From Candidatus Nitrososphaera gargensis Ga9.2 (lineage in GTDB: Archaea; Thermoproteota; Nitrososphaeria; Nitrososphaerales; Nitrososphaeraceae), in contig NC_018719.1 of assembly GCF_000303155.1 (NCBI RefSeq), positions 2,769,869-2,833,868 of the forward strand: a stretch of DNA of 64,000 nucleotides. The letters run 5' to 3'. Positions 61,252 to 64,000 of this stretch are shown here, piece after piece. A program made the translations under genes and the position numbers. Under the pieces are notes generated by a model. The model was not told where the DNA came from, made no database searches, and was given only the letters and a program-made list of their open reading frames with translations. Within the stretch, counting starts at the first letter, position 1, and each line of letters opens with the position of its first letter.

Positions 61252-61998
61252 TTATCGCGCCCTGATTGCTTTTACTATTGACGAAAATTTTTCCTGCCAG
61301 TCGCCATCCTTTTCTATCATTGTGCCGATGACAATGATGTCGGCGCCCGCTTTGGCTATTTGGCCGGCGGTCTCCGGCGACCTGATGCCGCCGCCGACAA
61401 TGAGCGTGCCTTCATACTGCTTTCTTACTGCCGCGACCATTTCTACCGGCACGTTCTGCGACGCGCCCGAGCCAGCTTCCAGATAAACAAAGCGCATGCC
61501 CATGTACTGCGCTGCAAGCGAATACATCACGGCAAGGTTGGGCTTGTGGAACGGGATCCCTCTGGCCCTGCCTACGAACCAAGCTGCCGTCCCTTCGCCC
61601 ACAATTATGTAGGCCGTCGGCAACGGCTCGATGCCATACTTTTTGACAGCGATTGCGCCAAGCGCTTGCGCCCCAGTGATAAAGTAAGGGTCTTCTGAAT
61701 TGAGCAGTGAGCTAAACAATATCGCGTCAGCCTTTGGTGACACGCCTGTGACGTTTCCCGGAAACAATATCACGGGTATCTTGATCTTGGACTTTATCTC
61801 CGCCACTACTTTGGCAAGCTCTAGCTGGTCGATGGCTGACGAGCCGCCCACCAGAATTGCGGACGCCCCCTTCTCCTCCACCTTCCTTGCAATAGCTGCC
61901 GCGTCTGTAGAATTTTCAGAGTCGATAAGCGGGAGACAAATTGTGCCGTGTTTTTTAATTTCGTTTCGTAAATACTGTTCGACCTTTCCTAATGTCAC
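61252..61998 (-). CDS. Geranylgeranylglyceryl-phosphate synthase
   Basis: A 248-residue TIM-barrel prenyltransferase of the PcrB/GGGPS type: TICLPLIDSENSTDAAAIARKVEEKGASAILVGGSS, PVILFPGNVTGVSPKADAILFSSLLNS, YLEAGSGASQNVPVEMVAAV and the phosphate loop IVGGGIRSPETAGQIAKAGADIIVIGTMIEK. It makes the first ether bond of archaeal lipids from sn-glycerol-1-phosphate and GGPP. It precedes polC by 6 bp, so the two are cotranscribed. Confidence 0.95.
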   Translation of the reverse strand: MTLGKVEQYLRNEIKKHGTICLPLIDSENSTDAAAIARKVEEKGASAILVGGSSAIDQLELAKVVAEIKSKIKIPVILFPGNVTGVSPKADAILFSSLLNSEDPYFITGAQALGAIAVKKYGIEPLPTAYIIVGEGTAAWFVGRARGIPFHKPNLAVMYSLAAQYMGMRFVYLEAGSGASQNVPVEMVAAVRKQYEGTLIVGGGIRSPETAGQIAKAGADIIVIGTMIEKDGDWQEKFSSIVKAIRAR

Positions 61999-62066
61999 TT
62001 CTCCTTTTGAAATGGGTCAGTCATTTTAAAGTTTGATGCTACTGCTACCAAAATTTTTATTCCGGG

Positions 62067-62090
62067 GTGCTATACAAATCTGTATAGCAC
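62067..62090. promoter_or_regulatory. 24-bp inverted repeat directly before a start codon
   Basis: GTGCTATACA and TGTATAGCAC are perfect 10-bp inverted arms around AATC, and the ATG at 62093 follows after two bases. This is where a repressor would block the promoter or start of transcription. Both arms contain TATA-like TATAC/GTATA. Confidence 0.7.
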
Positions 62091-62092
62091 TC

Positions 62093-62464
62093 ATGGCCGA
62101 CTCGAAATCCAATTCTAACAATCTTTATGCGCATCTTGTTGCAAATTCTCTATTTACTCCACGTCAGCTTTCAATAATTTCTAAAAGGCTACAGGGGGGC
62201 GGCCGGGCACAGGACATCAGTTCAGGAGCCTATTACCGGCAGGTCAAGCAGTGCCGGGACAAGGTCAACGCAGTACTTTACAGCATGATACTTCTGCAAT
62301 CGACGGGGGTCGTCCAGCCGGAAACATTGAGCGCTATTGGCAGGCTGGCGGAGCAACTGAGTGTGATATTTGCTTCAGAAAGTAGTGATGTTGCGAGCCG
62401 GCTGAGCGTGGATGATGTGATATCTGTGATGGATCAGCTGGTAAAAAGAATGTCCAAGTTGTAA
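62093..62464 (+). CDS. Small helical protein next to the candidate origin
   Basis: A 123-residue helical protein from ATG 62093 (upstream Met 62033 would include the palindrome and is not favoured). Composition and pattern (FTPRQLSIISKRLQGGGRAQDISSGAYYRQVKQCRDKVNAVLYSMILLQ) suggest a DNA-binding or assembly protein with an HTH-like start (FTPRQLSIISKRL). A palindromic operator overlaps the start, which hints at autoregulation. Confidence 0.65.
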   Translation: MADSKSNSNNLYAHLVANSLFTPRQLSIISKRLQGGGRAQDISSGAYYRQVKQCRDKVNAVLYSMILLQSTGVVQPETLSAIGRLAEQLSVIFASESSDVASRLSVDDVISVMDQLVKRMSKL

Positions 62465-62517
62465 AATAATGTTGTTCCGTAGCAATAAATCACGGTGCTG
62501 CAACGTAATGCCGTGAC

Positions 62518-63156
62518 ATGATCGTCGACCTGTCCTATGTACTCTCTTTTCTAATCACGCTCCTGACGAGCGACATTGTGATATCGGGCGCGCTTGCCTT
62601 CTTGGCAGGCATGGTTAGCGTGATGGCCTATACCAGAGCAAAGAACGCGCTTGCAGACCGCCGCTACAGAGCCGACGAGGCAGTTGTCGAAGCAGTTGTT
62701 CTCGAGTATACTCGCAGGCTGCGCGACTATGATAGGGTGATTGCAGAGCTTCGCGCCAAGGTCGACATTATGGAAGTGAAGGCTCAGACGATACCTCAGG
62801 CAGTGACGACGATATCACATTATCAACAGGCATCACACCAGCCGCAACCTCATGTAGCGCCAGCGAGTGAACCTGTAACAGTCACGCAGCACGCTACTGC
62901 TACTGCCGTTATTGTTGAGAAGGAAAACAATGGCACGACCGATTACATCCTGAAGTTGCTGGCAGAGAGGCCGCGCACATCAAGAGAAGTGCAGCACGCC
63001 ATCGGCAGGACGCGGGAACATACCGCCCGCCTTATGAAAAAGCTTCACGACTCTGGGCTTGTAAGCAGGGATGCCAACGCCAAGCCTTTCAGGTACAACA
63101 TCACGGACGCAGGTCGAGAGAGGCTGAAGGAGAAGGTTGCGCCTGCTGCTGTCTAG
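62518..63156 (+). CDS. Membrane-anchored winged-helix protein
   Basis: A 212-residue protein with an N-terminal transmembrane helix (about residues 4-38), a charged coiled-coil (about 45-88), a Pro/Gln/Thr linker and a C-terminal winged helix (ILKLLAERPRTSREVQHAIGRTREHTARLMKKLHDSGLVSRD). This tethered layout could link membrane state to DNA binding. The 3' end overlaps the convergent gene by 56 bp. Confidence 0.75.
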   Translation: MIVDLSYVLSFLITLLTSDIVISGALAFLAGMVSVMAYTRAKNALADRRYRADEAVVEAVVLEYTRRLRDYDRVIAELRAKVDIMEVKAQTIPQAVTTISHYQQASHQPQPHVAPASEPVTVTQHATATAVIVEKENNGTTDYILKLLAERPRTSREVQHAIGRTREHTARLMKKLHDSGLVSRDANAKPFRYNITDAGRERLKEKVAPAAV

Positions 63157-63553
63157 TTGTTGCTGTCCTGTAGACCCACTCTTTGCCCTGGCGGGTTCTC
63201 ACAAGTCTTCCCCGCTCTGAATATCTTGAGAGGTAGGTTGAGATGATGCTCAGCTTTATCGGCTCGTTGTACTGATCCTCATATAACTCAAGGATATCGG
63301 TCGAGGTAAAGCTTCCGTAGGGGAACTTGCTCTCAACCAGGCTCCAGATCCTATCGCCTACCGAGCCTGGCGCTCTGGTGAGCGTTTCGCCCTCGCTATT
63401 ATTGTTGCCGTTCGATTCGATGTTGAGGAGATCCATGAACTCGACTATCTTCATTATCTTCTCCTTGGACACATTGCCCTCTAGTGAGAGGTTGTACTTG
63501 CTCCCTTCGGCATCCTCTAACTCTATCCTGAACTTTCTCTTTCCCGAGATCAT
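63101..63553 (-). CDS. Winged-helix-like DNA-binding protein
   Basis: A 150-residue protein. After an N-terminal beta part (FRIELEDAEGSKYNLSLEGNVS) and a Ser/Asn linker it has an HTH-like region (FTSTDILELYEDQYNEPIKLSIISTYLSRYSERGRLVRTRQGKEWVY). It starts 22 bp from the first GTTAAC of the origin-like region. It may be a regulator or an origin-associated protein. Function is inferred only from the fold-like pattern. Confidence 0.7.
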   Translation of the reverse strand: MISGKRKFRIELEDAEGSKYNLSLEGNVSKEKIMKIVEFMDLLNIESNGNNNSEGETLTRAPGSVGDRIWSLVESKFPYGSFTSTDILELYEDQYNEPIKLSIISTYLSRYSERGRLVRTRQGKEWVYRTATTRQQQAQPSPSASLDLRP

Positions 63554-63720
63554 ACCAAAGAGGTAGCTTGACCTGTTAACATGATAACACTTAACACCAG
63601 CTCTGCCAATGTTGATAACAAACAGCTTAGCTCTTGTTAACTGCGTATGAGAGATAAGCTATCTTGGTTAACAATTGCTTTGGGTTAACCAATTTTTTAG
63701 TAAAAATGCGCTCATTTGCA

Positions 63721-63743
63721 GTTCCAGTGGAAATGAAGGGGTC
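63721..63743 (+). repeat. ORB-like origin-recognition box 1
   Basis: GTTCCAGTGGAAATGAAGGG followed by GTC: matches the conserved archaeal ORB core (TTCCAGTGGAAA and the G-run) with one change (AAAT for AAAC). Confidence 0.8.
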
Positions 63744-63782
63744 CTGTCCGGGTCTGTTAACAACGCCAGCGCTGCCGTTGAC

Positions 63783-63805
63783 GCTCCAGTGGAAATAAAG
63801 GGGTC
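63783..63805 (+). repeat. ORB-like origin-recognition box 2
   Basis: GCTCCAGTGGAAATAAAGGG followed by GTC, a second copy in the same orientation, 62 bp from the first. The G-run followed by TC and then a TTTTCGGG-type tail is also shared (TGTCCGGG in copy 1). Confidence 0.8.
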
Positions 63806-64000
63806 ATTTTCGGGCCTTTTTGACCGGCGACGTTCGTATGTTGTTAACGGCAGTTGATCGTTGACAATTTCTGACACGCGGCCACCCCTAGCTTTCCTGT
63901 GCAAACACCTTCTCATGACTTTCAACAGTCAATGTTATCAAGCTGATACGTTAACTAGCTATAGTTGATTCGGCCGGTTAAAAACGACCTGTTAACATGA

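Larger units (their letters stand above)
63571..64000. other. Candidate chromosomal replication origin (oriC)
   Basis: This gene-poor region carries two ORB-like repeats in direct orientation (63721-63743 and 63783-63805) matching the archaeal Orc1/Cdc6 box TTCCAGTGGAAAc-AAgGGG. It also has eight GTTAAC sites in about 420 bp, an AT-rich left part (about 63575-63715) that could be the unwinding element, and an identical ACCTGTTAACATGA at both ends (63571 and 63987). The 85-residue minus-strand frame at 63668-63925 lies over the repeats and is not credible as a gene. Confidence 0.75.

Noticed and set aside
63668..63925. 85-residue minus-strand frame over the ORB repeats
   Set aside because: It covers origin-like repeats and has no recognisable protein pattern.

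Overview
The window looks like chromosome of a Nitrososphaera-type ammonia-oxidising archaeon (Nitrososphaerota/Thaumarchaeota, soil group). The archaeal markers are DP2 of DNA polymerase D, geranylgeranylglyceryl-phosphate synthase, an ESCRT-III/CdvB protein, TiaS, an intron-containing initiator tRNA, AbrB-PhoU proteins and a stand-alone parvulin. TTG/GTG starts are common, and TATA boxes often lie about 26-30 bp before the start codon, as expected for leaderless transcripts. No rRNA, insertion sequence or CRISPR array was seen. The lineage call rests on gene content only.

Layout. 0-13 kb: surface and secreted proteins, a parvulin, an MscS channel, a degenerate RelA/SpoT-like HD protein, a repeat-bearing spherulin-4-like surface protein, a J-domain/ferredoxin fusion coupled to cobalamin genes cbiL-cbiF, and CdvB. 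13-18 kb: an AT-rich stretch with palindromes, a DUF1264 protein and small frameshifted membrane-protein genes. 18-26 kb: a glutamate-racemase-like protein that has lost both catalytic cysteines, UppS, secreted proteins, a PQQ-type sugar dehydrogenase and a PstS-like protein. 26-28 kb: decayed genes. 28-34 kb: NadE and a probable signalling group (PLD-like sensor, TRASH microprotein, KaiC/TRASH/cyclase fusion, ParA-like ATPase). 34-41 kb: membrane proteins, a cysC pseudogene, a DCD-methyltransferase fusion, UppP and PhoU. 41-45 kb: one intact pstS and one broken pstS, next to a broken phoU; the two pstS copies lie between two copies of an 85-bp element. 45-49 kb: an arsenic operon (HxlR regulator, ArsM, ArsC, aquaglyceroporin), a CPA2 antiporter and a SpoIIM-like protein. 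50-58 kb: CbiE, small regulators, a ferredoxin, a candidate structured RNA, TiaS, initiator tRNA, a fluoride riboswitch with crcB-DUF190, HisI, ThrC and a MoaD-E1 fusion. 58-64 kb: DP2, GGGPS, small regulators and a candidate chromosomal replication origin at the window's right end.

The strongest non-coding findings are (1) two origin-recognition-box-like repeats among eight GTTAAC sites at the right end, (2) a crcB-motif fluoride riboswitch directly upstream of crcB, which fixes the real crcB start, (3) an initiator tRNA-Met carrying a 32-nt intron in its T arm, (4) a TATA-driven, highly structured RNA candidate upstream of tiaS, and (5) two paralogous 85-bp elements bracketing the pstS locus. 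Housekeeping genes are intact while accessory genes carry one or more frameshifts, so gene decay is more likely than poor sequence, although raw-read confirmation would settle this. All calls come from reading the sequence; no database search was run.
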